Assembly: GCA_035236585.1 (NCBI GenBank)
Contig: CP141130.1
Coordinates: 33,491,501 to 33,555,500, forward strand
From: Warburgia ugandensis
Lineage: Eukaryota > Streptophyta > Magnoliopsida > Canellales > Canellaceae
Direction: 5' to 3'
DNA: 64,000 bases
In this document: positions 26,035 to 38,363 of the stretch, piece by piece
How the letters are laid out: each line of letters opens with the position of its first letter
Numbering within the stretch: position 1 is the first letter of the stretch
The notes under the pieces: model-generated
The model's input: the letters and a program-made list of their open reading frames with translations, nothing else
What the model was told of the DNA's origin: nothing
Databases searched by the model: none
Translations under genes and position numbers: made by a program

Positions 26035-26046
26035 GAAGCAAACTGA

Positions 26047-26231
26047 AGGGGTGCCTTGCTGCAATGGTAGAGTTGTTGTAGTGTGACGTTGAGGTCACGA
26101 GTTTGAGGCATGAAAACAGCTTCTTGCAAAATGTAAGGTACAGCTGCAAACTGTCAACCCTTCGTGGTCCCTGCCCCTTCCTTAGAGCCCACATACACGG
26201 GAGCTTCATGCACCAGACTGCTCTTTTTTAA
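26047..26231 (+). mobile_element. Au-type SINE, copy 1
   Basis: A tRNA-derived SINE. The head reads GTGCCTTGCTGCAATGGTAG (A box region) and the B box lies in GGTCACGAGTTTGAGGC. The body has AACAGCTTCTTGCAAAATG, AAGGTACAGCTGC and GACC-like CAACCCTTCGTGG. The end reads GCACCAGACTGCTCTTTTTT, the short T-tail typical of Au SINEs. The flanks GAAGCAAACTGA (26035-26046) and GAATCAAACTGA (26232-26243) agree in 11 of 12 bases, a likely target duplication. It lacks its own enzymes and would have depended on a LINE. Confidence 0.85.
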
Positions 26232-26243
26232 GAATCAAACTGA

Positions 26244-26850
26244 TCGAACTTAAGCCTCGTCCACAAAGCTTGCAAACTGCCAAAGATCAGATTTCCATGT
26301 CTGAATCATGAAACCATACCCCTTCAATCACCTTCTAAAATTAAGGGGCAAGGAGAAACTTTCGACTAGAAGAACGCCATTGTACTCACCACTGGATCCT
26401 CAGCATCATTGGATTTAGAATCTCCAACCGAACCCACAAACTCAGCAATAATCTGTATTCCATAGTTACTTATCGACATCAAGCAGAAAATTATGGAATT
26501 TAATTACTTTCCTTACCAAAAAGATCAACTTATTTGAGCAACCAGCATCATCTGGCTCCTACTCTTTAAAACCAGGATATGATTTTCTTCCCAAAAAAAA
26601 TCAAAATATAAATTTGCTGGAGAAATTTCTGGCTTGTTCGTAGCCAGCCCCAACTTAGAATTCTTCTATGGCAAATTCTCATTGAAGGATGCTGATCAAA
26701 TGCAATATGTATTGGTTGAATCATGACAAAAAAATTGTCCTCTTCACAACGAGGAGATGGAGGATGTTAAAAAGGCAGCCTGGTGCACAAAATTCCCACG
26801 TATGCAGGTAGCAGAATCACAAATCAGCAGAACTATTCAAATGTTCTTGG
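26244..26850. other. Gene-free stretch
   Basis: No clear feature. The sequence from about 26780 may be the outer, unrecognisable part of the L1-type remnant that follows. Confidence 0.35.
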
Positions 26851-26859
26851 AAACAATAT

Positions 26860-27600
26860 GAAAACCCGGTTCATGAATCCTAAATTCAGGTCTAGATTGC
26901 ATATCCTTTGGCAAATTGCAATTGCCTATATATCGTGGACAATCTCGCCCTTTCGAAATACAAATATTCATAGAAATGAAGAATTTAATGTTGCTCGTGC
27001 TATCATTGTTTGGAAGGCAATGGTTATTGATTTCTCTAATACTTTAGAGGGATTGTAACCTTTATCATCAAAACCATTATGATATGCTGCATGCTTGTGA
27101 ACAAAGAGAGATTGTTCCTACTTTCAGAAAGGAAAGCTCATTTGCTGGACACCACCTAAAGAGGGCCAAGTGCAGATTGCTTTTGATGGATCTTGCATCA
27201 AAAACTCCAATAAAGCTGGAGCAGGTGGAGTAATTCGAGATCACCAAGGAAAATTCCTTGCTGCCTTCAGCCTTGCACTTGAAATAAAACCATAATGAAG
27301 CTGAATGGTGGGCCGTGTAAGGGGCTTTTGATGGCTGCTAATTTGGTGATCGAGATAATGAATGCGGACCAAGTTCCAGCATGGAAGTTCAACAATATCA
27401 TCGGGGAGTGCAGAAGGCTAACTAGACAGAATTTTGGCATGTGTTTCGTCAAGGAAATATTGTTGCAGGTGGTATGGCTGGTTTTACATCTAAGACAGGT
27501 GTTTCAAAATTAGGGTTAAGAAGCCTCCTACCTTCATATGTAATAACCCTTTTACAAGATGTTTATAGATTTTGGGAGCAAGAAAAATGAAAATGGACTG
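26860..27600 (+). mobile_element. Plant L1-type LINE remnant (RNase H end)
   Basis: Degraded 3' end of a plant L1-type element, whose pol characteristically ends in an RNase H domain. The link segment at about 26890-27050 reads LHILWQIAIAYISWTISPFR and then ARAIIVWKAM, resembling the WxxW.RN stretch before RNase H. The RNase H core follows at about 27175-27290: FDGSCIKNSNKAGAGGVIRD, then GKFLAAFSLAL. The FDG Asp is the first catalytic acid. Later pieces in shifted frames (FRQGNIVAG near 27448) match the C-terminal part. Stops and frameshifts are frequent. No tail or target duplication was found. Confidence 0.65.
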
Positions 27601-28824
27601 TAAATCTTTTCTACTTTCTTGATATTTAATGAAGTATGCATCTTTCAATCACTGAAAGTTTTAAACTCATTTCTAATAACTACAATTCCAACCGGGAACA
27701 CATTTCCCCAGTTGGAATATCTAAGTTATCTTTCACCAGTCGCCAGGAGGCCACAGCAGAGTTTCTAACCCCCCACACCACACTGAATAAATGGCTCCCA
27801 AGATAAGTAATCACTGGGAATACCCTTCAAAACATTTCAACTATCACAACAACGAACCCGCAATACTTTTACCTCTAAAAATCTGGTTGGTTCTCTCCTT
27901 CTATGCCAACCAAAATCTTCCGAGGTGATAATCAGCTTCTTTGCACTAGATTAAGTCCTCTGATAATCAGATCAAATCAAGAGTTAGGCAAAGTTCACCT
28001 AATATAACTAAAATAAAATCTTCGGCCATGTAATTCACCTAGAGCTGAAATTAACAAATAAATGGTTAGCAGACTCCATGACCTCCAGGTACATGACACG
28101 TCCAATAGTATAACCGAATTCTAATAGGAAGGAGTGAATACCAAGACCCGTTGAAAGCCAAAGGGAGGTATCTAACCTACAACCAGAGACTTCCAAAACT
28201 GAACAAAATCCAGTAACTTCAATATTCATGAACTGTTTACCTTCATTTATTCTCAACTTTGATACCTCTTCAAACCACCAAAGAATGCCTCAAAAAGTTG
28301 GGTAATTGCTCAATGAAGTCCCCACAGAGAAAGGAGGTATCATCATCAGTGGGGAATGGAAGAGATGTAACGAACCAGGGGGAAGTTCTGCACTAGCCCA
28401 TTGCTTCCACTCTGGAAGGAATTCTTGAGGCTTCAGCCACACACAATGTAACAGGACAACGGTACCCTTGGTGAATATCTTGAGAATCTTGAAGAACCCA
28501 ACAAAATATTGACAAGGATGCAGAAGAAATGTGACAAGATGCACCCTACAATCCATCTCCATCTATATCCAGACCTCATCCTTTGAAACAGATGGATAAC
28601 ATATCCCACTTCTTCGCAATAAAGCCCCGGCCAAAGTTTGCATTCATTCAACAAGGCACCTTCAAATGAAGTGACCTTCCAGGCACCTATCTGAATCTAT
28701 TATGGAGAGTTCCAGAAACAACTTCGTAAAGTCCATGCACCAGACTAGTAGGTCTATAATACATGATTTCCAAATAGCCTTCCACTTAAAAGAGAGTATG
28801 ATGTAATAGTAGCTCCATGATCTC
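27601..28824. other. Gene-free stretch
   Basis: No recognisable gene. Minus-strand frames at 28035-28256, 28290-28562 and 28433-28654 overlap one another and have no motif. Remnants of the neighbouring L1-type element are possible but cannot be shown. Confidence 0.4.
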
Positions 28825-30800
28825 TATTGAGTATTCAATCTTGACTAAAATTTTCTTAAATTTGCATCTAGATAAATCATCCAATCCATCAATTTTGAAA
28901 TTTTAGATTAAATTTGCATTTTAGCTCCAATTGATCATCTAATTATTGATTTGCAAAATTTAATAGCCAGATGATCATTGGAGCTGGTCAATGATTAAAG
29001 CATGATTAGGATTATTCTAATTGAGGTTTATATGATTCAAATCAACCAAAAGAAAATAGAACAATTCAGATAAAATTAAATGGATTAGATCATGCAAGAG
29101 ACAATCTAAGAAGAAACTGCTTAGAAAAAGGAGATTGGGAGACGATCAGGAAACAATTTTCTAAATTTAGACAAGGAATAGAGAAGCTGATTTGGAATTA
29201 AAAACTTTTAAGGAAAAATCTATATAAGAAAGAGGGTGCTTGGACGATGGATAAGAAGACTTAGAAGAGTATACTTAGAAAGAAGAAGAGAGACCAGGAG
29301 GGATAAAACCCAATTTGGTTAGCCTTCTGAGCACCATCCTCTGCCATCACTGTTGCTCTCCCTTCTTGGTTTTGTTTTCTCTTCCAGTCATTCTCTCAAT
29401 CGTACCAATCACACCGGTCAATCTCGCCCTATTTTCTTTCATCTCCTATTCACACTCCTCCGCAGGAAACTTCTTTCCCTTCGGTTGAACCAAAAGCAAC
29501 CATATTCGTCCCCTGTTTTCTCGTCGTCACAGTCAAAGCGTCGTCTCTGCTTCCATCTCACCATTGTTCTCCTTCTTCCCTTGAGGCCTCTCTCTTTCTC
29601 CTCTTCCATTTTGCAACCTAAACAGACGCAAAGAGGTTTTCTCCTCTGTTTAACTCCTTGTCTTTTGTTGTTCTAAGCTTCTTTTCCTGTTCTCTCTAAC
29701 TCCCCATCCTTCGTTGTTTCTAGTCTCTCCCTCGCTGCCAATTTCTCTCGCTCGCTGTTTCACAGCCTTCTTCATCACCATTGTTCTTCCATGTTCGTCA
29801 TAGCAGATTTCTTCTGGATCTCACGGTTTTCTTCTCTGTTTTCTTGTGTATTTTCTTCACTATTTGCGCATTGATTTCACCCAATTTCCTTCCTTTTCAA
29901 AATCTTTCCCTGTTCCAAAGAAAACACAATTTCTTTTTTTCTCGTAAACTCCCTTTTCTCCACCTTCATTTTGGAGTTTCAAAACACACAAGCAGCTCCC
30001 TGCTTTCCCTTCCGTTATGGGTTGAAGAAGGAATTTCTAGGGTAAATTTTAATGTTGCCCTTAGTTCATTTGTTTTAATTCCTTCTAAGTCCTATTTTGT
30101 TTTATTCTTATTCCGTCTTTTCATAGTTTTGTCTTACTATTGTTCATGTTTTCTGGTATCCAAGCTTTGTCCACTTCTCACTTAATCTATGAATTACTCA
30201 ATCTAAGTCCCAGTTTGATTAAAGCCTAACCAAATCAACGGCTTAGCTTTAATTAATAGTATCAAGTTAATTTTTTCTTTTTCCTCTCAGGTTTCTAATT
30301 AATTTTTAGATTTTCATCTTAATACACTTCCTAGTTAATCTAGCTATTCTAATCTTAAATTTGAAGTCCAAAAAATCAATCTAAGCCATCCAATCTTGAT
30401 TTCTTCACATCAATCTAGATCATCAGATTTTTGGAAGATCTACATAATCCATCCATTGAATCATTAATCAAAGACCTAAGTGATAGATTGATGACAAATG
30501 ATTGACTCCAATGTGGCCGAAATTGAAAAATCTTGCTACAATCAACATAGAAAAGTGGGTTTCAATTGATATTTTGTTTAATTTTCTATCTTTTGAATTT
30601 GAAGTTGTGTACTTTTTCTTAATTCAATAGATCTGAGTTTCTAGTGCACTATTATTCAATTCCTATAATATTTGTTAATTTATGGAAAAATATAAATTTT
30701 ATTTAAACTCAATTTTCTTTAAGTCGAGTCCTCTTGTGATTGACTTGCACTTTCACAAACTATACTAGAATAGCCTGTGCACTTGCGAAAAACAAACAAA
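28825..30800 (+). repeat. Element B, left LTR
   Basis: Starts TATTGAGTATTCAATCTTGA, comparable with TGTTGAATGTTCAAATTTAA at 46465. The parallel continues through CATCTAGATAA, AGCTCCAATTGATCAT and GATCATTGGAGCT. Its end, near 30800, shares ATAGCCTGTGCACTTGCG with the LTR end of element A. A TATA-like CTATATAAG lies at about 29219, where the LTR promoter would be expected. Confidence 0.8.
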
Positions 30801-30802
30801 AG

Positions 30803-30822
30803 TTTTTTACACTATTGCCAAA
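30803..30822 (+). other. Element B primer site relic
   Basis: TTTTACACTATTGCCAAAGA lies where element A has TTGGCACTGTTGCCGGGGA, with the same spacing from the LTR end. A decayed tRNA-Asp-type site. Confidence 0.5.
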
Positions 30823-31976
30823 GACCTATAATGAAGTTTTCATAAAATTTAATACGAATTAAAAAAATAAAAATTTCAAAACCTAAATTTTTTTAGGAAT
30901 TACATTATTTTATCATTATATGCATTTTTAAGTGTATTTTTCAATTTTGTAGTGCATAATCACTCTATTTTCTGAATTTTGGTACTTATTGCTATTATTT
31001 TAATTTGGCAAGAAATTGGAGAAGGAATTCAAGGAGGATCTCAATTAGGATAGTAAATATTTTATTTTGAGTGAATTAGAGTGATGACGCATTGTATTTT
31101 TTTTAAATACAATTCATTTAAAAAGGATTGCAATAATACAGGTCAAGGGTGGACCATCGTAACCTAGAAGTAAAGGTGGAATGTAAATGGTCTTACCCTT
31201 ATACGAGAAGGTTTTATCGAGAACCCCACTATGAGCAATCCTGACTCCTTATAATTCTTAGATTAGGGATTGATTTATTAAAATCAATTTGCATTGTTTG
31301 GTAGTGTAATTGCATATAGATAACCTACTTAATAATTGTTGCATTAGTTTATTATTTTTAATTGGAGTCATAGGGCACATTTATTGCTTTAAGGTGATTT
31401 ATATGTTGATTGAACTGCTATAGAATATGAAAATTAATTAGTAAGGGCATCCGACCCCATAAGACCAAGAGTGGATTTTATCACCCCCTCTTGGCCCACC
31501 TATAATATTCACCGCAAATGCGTAATTCAGCCTTTCAAATTAATTTAAAATCAATTAGAAAAGACCTATAAAGGCCATCACATGCTCGTAGGAACCTCTT
31601 AAAAAGAGGTGACCTATTGCCACTGCATTGCCCCTATCTAACTGACTGCCCTGGTATTTAAATGACTAGCTATACTAGCACATTCTATGATTCAAACTAC
31701 CTAGGCTAGTTGAGGAGGGCGTAAAGTGGTTGGTTAGGGTAGGATTTAGCTAGTAAGCGGTGGGACAATTTTAAAAGAGATGAGCGTTATATTAGGATAA
31801 TTTAAAAGTTCCTCCCTAATACAAATTCAAGACAATCAAACTATCTTCTTGCTAGCCTTAGGGTTGTTTGAATTTGTGCTCTATCTTTGCCCATCAATAG
31901 CATTTAGGTTGCATCATATGGGGCAGTTTTTTTTTTAATCCAAAAAAATACCACAAAAAGGGAAATCTTTCATTGT
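30823..31976 (+). other. Element B leader
   Basis: Noncoding leader corresponding to 16043-17176 of element A. Homologous words include AATCAATTAGAA(A/G)AGACCTATA at about 31552 and CTTGCTAGCCTTAGGG near 31849. Confidence 0.65.
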
Positions 31977-33560
31977 ATGCACTTTTGTATACGTGACAAA
32001 ACTGAGAAGCTAGTCAAGTACGACAACAACCACATACAACTAGATCAGTTACCATTAGGGACTTATAAACAATCTATGAGTAACTCACCCCATGGAAGTA
32101 TTAGAGGTGATCAAGGCCCTTCCCTTATCATGAATGATGGATCATCACCTCTAATGGATGATGAGTATCAGCCTCCACCAAGGAGGAATAATCATCCACC
32201 AAACAAAGATTAGAGAAAGAATACCAATAGGGAGGGGGACCAATAGAGTGACTATGGGGACAATGATTTCTATCAAAATCTTCATGGAAGAACTTTAAGA
32301 GATTACCTTCAGCCTATGCACACCAGTAAACCATCTTGTGTTGTTTTTTCTCAGAATGCTGGTACACTAGAATTGAAAACAGGAGTAATCCAATTACTTC
32401 CCAAATTCCATGGGTTTGACAGTGAAAGTTTTTGCCTACATCTTAAAGAGTTTGATGAGATATATAGTAACCAATGTAAACAGAACATTGGTTTAGATAT
32501 AGTAAGGCTTAAGCTATTTCCTTTCTTTTTAAAGGAAAAAGGTAAAATGTGGTTCAATGCACTACTAGCAGGTTCCATAAGGACCTAAAATGAAATGACT
32601 CGGGAATTCTTAAAAAAGTTTTTTCCTATATATAAAACCAATACACTCAGCAAAAAGATAATAAACTTTATCCAAAGGGACAAAGAGTCCTTCTATCAAT
32701 ATTGGGAAAGGTTCAAAAATCTATTACTCATATGCCCACATCATGGTTATGAATCATGAGACATCATTAGCTTCTTCTATGAGAGACTTAATTCCAACAT
32801 GTGCTAGTTCGTAGAGATGATGAGCAATGAGAACTTTTTGAATAAACAACAAGAAGAGACAGAAGAGTATTTGGAATGATTGGCTGAAAGTGCACAAACT
32901 TAGGTTGACTCAGAAAGAGTAGAACACCTAGATAAGCTCAAGCCCACTACCACATCTGCTAGGGGAAGCATGTATACAATGTTTTAAAAAGATGAACTTA
33001 ATGTCATAGTATCATTCCTAGCCTGTAAATTAGAGGCCATAGAAATAAGGAAGAATATTTCTAAAAAAGATGAACAAGTGTGTAGCATTTATGAAAGTAC
33101 CGCACACATTACTCAAGAATATCTCACCATTCCAACATTCCAAAAGGTACTTCATGATTAGGCTAATGCACTAAACAAATATAAAAGAGCATTCTCCATA
33201 TTCTGAGATATATAATCCCAATTGGAGAAATCATCCAAATTTGATCCATTGCCAATTTCTCACCACCCGACCCATGCTAACCTCACTAACAAAACCAAGG
33301 GCACACTGCTCAGGCCCATACCAACAAACTCATGGACCGCTACTCCAACCCCATATCACCAAACTCATCAATCTCCTATTTCTAAACCTTACTTGCCCCC
33401 ACCCAAAAGGCCTATAGAGGATAATATACATCAGCTTATCCAAAACCAGGAGAGTAAAACTTCTCAATTAGAACTCTAGTTAAAACAAGTCACATAGTCT
33501 ATGAATGCAATGAAAAATATGATTGGTCAAATGATGCAAAATATGGAAAAAGAAAAGTTT
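31977..33560 (+). pseudogene. Element B, gag region
   Basis: Related to gag of element A. The N-terminal piece at 31977-32213 contains SPHGSIRGDQGPSLIMNDG. The capsid signature at 32373-32588 reads IQLLPKFHGFDSESFCLHLK and VRLKLFPFFLKEKGKMWFNA. A zinc-knuckle-like CSIYE...H region lies near 33080, and a Pro-rich tail follows at about 33240-33480. Much more decayed than in A. Confidence 0.78.
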
Positions 33561-33889
33561 TCAGCTTAAGCACAAGCTAACCCTAAGGGTGTGCATGTGG
33601 TAGGCAATAATGCACTTAATGCATCATCAAGTTCTAACATGAAACAGATTAAGGCTGTCACCATTCTTAAGAGTGGTAAAATAATTGAGAAAGATGAGCC
33701 ACAAAAGACTAATAAGGTAGAAAGACCCACTAAAAATAAAGAAAAATATAAAGAAAGGGACCCATTCCACTTGTTAAGCCATATCCATTTCCTACTACAT
33801 TGCCTCAAAGATTGTGTCAAGTCACAAAGAGTCTTACTAATACTGAGATTATGGGGATATTCAAGCAAGTCAAGATTAATATACCAGTC

Positions 33890-34440
33890 TTAGACGCAAT
33901 ATAACAAATCTCATTATATGCCAAAATTTTAAAGGATTTATGCACAATCAAGAAGAAATTGATTGTGCAAAAGAAGGCATTTGTGACTGAACAAGTAAGT
34001 TTAATTCAGTAACACCATATACCCAAAAATACAAGGATCTAGGTTGCCCCCCTCTCATCTGCATCATTGGCAACCATAAGATTAACCTAGCCTTATTAGA
34101 TCTATAAACTAATGTCAATCTATTACCTTACACTTGGCACTAGGAGACCTCAAGCCAACATCCACTGCACTAGAGTTAGCTGACAGATCAATGGCAATAC
34201 CTAAGGGCGTAATAGAATATCTGTTAGTCCAAATAGAACAATTCTTTTTCCTAATCGATTTTCTAGTCTTAGACACACAACCATAGATGGAAATTCTTGT
34301 CATGCTTAGATATTCATTTTTGGCTATGTCCAATGACTTAATAAATTGCAAAAATGGAGTAATGAAACTTTCATTTGTCAACATGACATTAGAATTGAAC
34401 ATCTTTGATATCTGTAAACAACCATGAGAAATCTTTGATC
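33890..34440 (+). pseudogene. Element B, protease region
   Basis: Recognisable by parallel with element A: LDLxxNVNLLP-type sequence at about 34095-34130, IPKGVIEYLLVQIEQF-like sequence at about 34195-34245, and a closing block near 34300-34400. Fossil retropepsin, strongly broken. Confidence 0.6.
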
Positions 34441-34659
34441 ACTTGCAAGATCATTTCATAAAATCTTCCTTGTCGGACCTACTTGAGGCCTATTTGGCCC
34501 ACTTCAATGAGTTTAATGAGGATGCATTGATAGAGGAAGTTACTGCCCTCCTGGATTCTGAGCCCCCTATGGACACTAAGAGATAGAAACCTCATTTCGA
34601 GGAACTTCCACCAAGGGAGTCCACTCTCATTCCATCCTTAATTGAACATCCTAAGCTAG

Positions 34660-36070
34660 ACTTGAAGCCTCTACCTTTTGACCTCAAATATGCCTATTTA
34701 GGAGATGAAAAAAAAATTCCTATTATAATTTCCTCTCAATTAGAAAAATCTCAAGAGGAACAATTGATCAAAACTCTTAGTGAACATAAAAGTATAATAG
34801 GATGGACCTTAGTAGACATTAAAGGTATTAGCCCTTTGATATGCACCCATCAATTTAAGGACTTCGGATTTAGAGGATGATCCTAAAGCATGTCATTAGT
34901 TGTAGAGAGGTTAAATCCTAATATGAAGGATGTGGCTAGAGCAGAAGTCCTTAAATTGCTTGATGTGAGAATTATATATCCTATAGGTGATAGCAAATGG
35001 GTGAGTCCAACTCAAGTAATTTCAAAAAAGTTTGGAGTGACAATGACCACTAATGCTAACAAAGAATTAATTCCTACTAGAGTTAGCAATGGTTGGCGTA
35101 TGTGCATTGACTATAGAAAATTGAATACTGTCACTAGAAAGGGCCATTTTCCTTTGACCTTTGTTGATCACATGTTAGAAAGGGTTGTAGGATGCCTACT
35201 CAGAGTCCAATCAGATAGAAATTGCACTTGCCAATCATGAAAAGACCACCTTAACACTTTTGCTTACAAAAGAATGTCATTTGGATTATGTAATGCTCTT
35301 GCCACATTTCAATGTTGCATGTTGCGCATTTTCAATGATATGGTAGAGAGAATCTTAGAGGTTTTCATGGACAACTTTTATGTGTTTGGAGATTCATTTG
35401 AAACATATCTTGATAATCTAAGAAAAGTCTTGAGTCGTTGTGAAGAAAAAAAACTTAGTGCTTAATTGGAAGAAGTGTCATTTCATGGTTCTTAAGGGAA
35501 TTGTCCTTCGACAACGTTGATCTAATTGCTAATCTACTTATCCCTATATCTGTTAGGGATATTCGCTCATTCCTAGGTCATGCAGGATTTTATAGAAGAT
35601 TTATTAAAGATTTTAGTGTTGTATCCAGATTGTTGTGTCACCTCCTTACAAAGGACACACTTTTTGAGTGGACTGATGATTGTCAAGAAGCTTTTACAAA
35701 GTTGAAAGACAATTTAACCACTACACTTATCATGCAGCCACCTAATTGGAGTATACCCTTTGAAATCATGTGTGATGCTAGTGATTATGTTGTTAGAGTA
35801 GTACTAGCACAGAGAAAAGATAAAAAGCAATATGTCATCTACTATGCAAGTAGGACCCTAATAGCACTAAAATGAATTATTCTACTATGGAGAAAGAACT
35901 TCTAGCAGTTGTCTTGGCATTGGATAAGTTCAACTCTTACTTTGTTAGTTTTAAAATAGTCACATTCATTGATTACTTGGCCCTTAAGTACCTTCTATCC
36001 AAGAAGGATGCTAAGCCCAAACTACTTAGATGGATTCTCTACTGCAAGAGTTTAATATTGAGATAAAAGA
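34660..36070 (+). pseudogene. Element B, reverse transcriptase and RNase H region
   Basis: RT motifs of the Ty3/gypsy type. NGWRMCIDYRKLNTVTRKGH lies at about 35089-35148. MSFGLCNALATFQCCM lies at 35274, followed by VFMDNFYVFGDSFETYLDNL, the usual position of the YxDD box. The thumb is at about 35560 (RSFLGHAGFYRRFIKDFS). The RNase H start has PFEIMCDASDY (35756) and then NYSTMEKELLAVVLALDKF (35873). The order fits Athila/Tat pol. Element A has no counterpart of this part. Confidence 0.82.
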
Positions 36071-36329
36071 TAAAAGATAAAAAAAGAGAGTAAAGAATGT
36101 TGTAGCTAACCATTTGTCCCACTTAATCCTAACAGAACCTTTAGAGGAGTTGCCAATTAAAGACACTTTCCTTAATAAGCAACTTTTTTTATGTATCCCA
36201 TCATCTCTAGTTTGCTGATATTACAAATTATTTAGTCATAGGGAAGATTCTTGATCATTTGAAAAAATTAGAAAAGCAGAAATTCTTTTCCAATTTTAAG
36301 TAATCCTTCTCGGATGTTCCATTCCTACT

Positions 36330-36650
36330 TAAGTATTGTCCATATCAAATAATAATGAGATGTGTACCAGACCTAGAGCAAAATAGTGTCATCTCCTTCT
36401 GTCATTCAAAAGCATTTGATGGACACTTTTTTTCATACAAAACTATTGCAAAGATTTTGCAGTATAGTTTCTACTAGTCTTCATTGTTTAAAGACACGCA
36501 TGTATTCTGTAAAGCTTGTAACCAACGTCGTAAGTTAGGAAGAATAACACATAGGAATATGATGCCTTTGAACCTTATCTTTGCCATTTAAGTTTTTGAC
36601 TATTGGGGCATTGATTTCATGGGCTATTCCCACCTTTTTCGGCTGCCTGT
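36330..36650 (+). pseudogene. Element B, integrase N-terminal region
   Basis: Zinc-binding-domain-like sequence with VFCKACNQRRKLGRI at about 36490-36535, followed by FDYWGIDFMG at about 36594-36625, the start of the integrase core in this lineage. Beyond this the sequence no longer resembles integrase and grades into the 3' region of element C. Confidence 0.7.
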
Positions 36651-37109
36651 ACTTCTTTCTAAGTGTCAAGTATATCCAGTGAGAATTGAAGTCAAAGCAT
36701 ATATTTGGGCAGTAATTTAGGTTATATTTGACTTGAAGACTATAATTATGTATCAGCTATAGCACACATCATCTTTTGAGGTTTAATGAAACAATGGGAT
36801 ATCTTTAGCATAAGGGCATTGATTTTAAACCTTTTTGTTCATCTTTATTAGCAAGCTAATGTTAGGAATTAGTATGAGCTTAATAAAAGGAAATTTTCTC
36901 AGATGAATAAAAGACTTTCACAAAAATTTTGGAAATTTTCTAGGTATATTCACTACAAACCCTCATGAGGCCTAACTCGTCCACTATGGGTTTAAGGACT
37001 TGTTGCATGTGCTAAATACAAATGTGAGTACATACAAAAGTGCCACTTTGTACTTGTTTTTGTAAAATGATTTTTCACATGTTTTGCTTGGGGACAATCA
37101 AAATGCTGG

Positions 37110-37124
37110 TTGGGGGAAGGGAGG
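37110..37124 (+). other. Element C polypurine tract
   Basis: TTGGGGGAAGGGAGG immediately before the LTR start TGATAAG at 37125. Confidence 0.75.
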
Positions 37125-38358
37125 TGATAAGTGTTTAATTTTGCATAAAAACCACCCAATTAGTACCCATGTGTTACAACTTATAAGGGTAAATTAGATT
37201 TTTTATACCAAAATTTATAACACAAGCATTTTTTGACCTAATAACCCAAAAATGTATTATTTTGTTGGCCTATAAGTTAGTCTAAGGTAAGCATGTGATT
37301 AATTGTGTTTTTCTTAGATTTAATTAGGAATTTTTTACTTTTTGTAGGAAGTAAGATAGTGATCCAATGATCGAGATCGATAGGGATGAAATTAAAGATT
37401 AAGATTAAAAGATCGAGTCAAAGCTTTAAAATCATCATTTCAACATAAATTAAAGGCCAAGATCATCTTGTGGACCAGTAATGGATGTAATTAAAAGAGC
37501 TAAAGATGGCCAAAGTGAGCCCATGAAGTAAGCCATGCATTCCCACCACTTTTGCATGGAAGCCACTTAAGCCACCGTAGCTATATAAACCATGAAAGAA
37601 GGTGGCAAGCTAAGGAATTCAAGTCAAACCATATAAGCCACTTAAGCCAAGGGTTGGAGCCAAAAAATTAAGCTCAGGAAGCTTCCTAAGCTAGCTATGA
37701 GCTTAGCCAATAGAGCCTTCAAAGTTAGCCATCTAAGCCATCAACCTAAGCTAAATAGAAGGCTAGGATTGGAGGAGATTTAAGAGAGTTATCCATATGT
37801 TATTTTGAAGATAATTAAGGAAAAATCTAATAGAATAATAAGATGGCATGTGGACCAATAGGATATGAGCAACCAATTTTTAGTGTTTTTCTCTCTTTTT
37901 CCTTAATTTTCACTTCACTCTTAAGATGCACTACGAATTTCCAAATCTCTATCTCATTCCACCTCTTAGGAAACTTCCCAACTAACCAAGTTTCTCTGCC
38001 TAGCACCCTCCACTTCTTTCCTAACCTATTCTCACTCACTTTCCTACCAATTTCCTAATTGGAAACTCTAGCCTTTCCTTTATCCTAACCATCCAAAATA
38101 GCTTGATTTAATCCCCACCACACCTTAATATTATGGTATCCTAGAATTATAAAACCCAGCAAATGTCTAAGCATAGGAGGACTTTTCCACTTAGGAAGAA
38201 GATGCCTCCTCCACTTGGAGGAGGACATTCTCTTCCTAACCTATCCTTCTCTCTCTTTTTGCTTTGTATTTCCTTTGTTTGGGTGGCTGCCACTTCTTTC
38301 CCTAGGGTGTGAAACAATTCTTCAAGTGTTCCACACCTAGTTGTTGTGATTTTTCCTT

Positions 38359-38363
38359 CAAAG
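38359..38363. repeat. Target-site duplication of D, left copy
   Basis: CAAAG, repeated at 42806-42810. Confidence 0.85.

Noticed and set aside
26012-26209. Minus-strand 65-codon frame
   Set aside because: Antisense of the other Au SINE.
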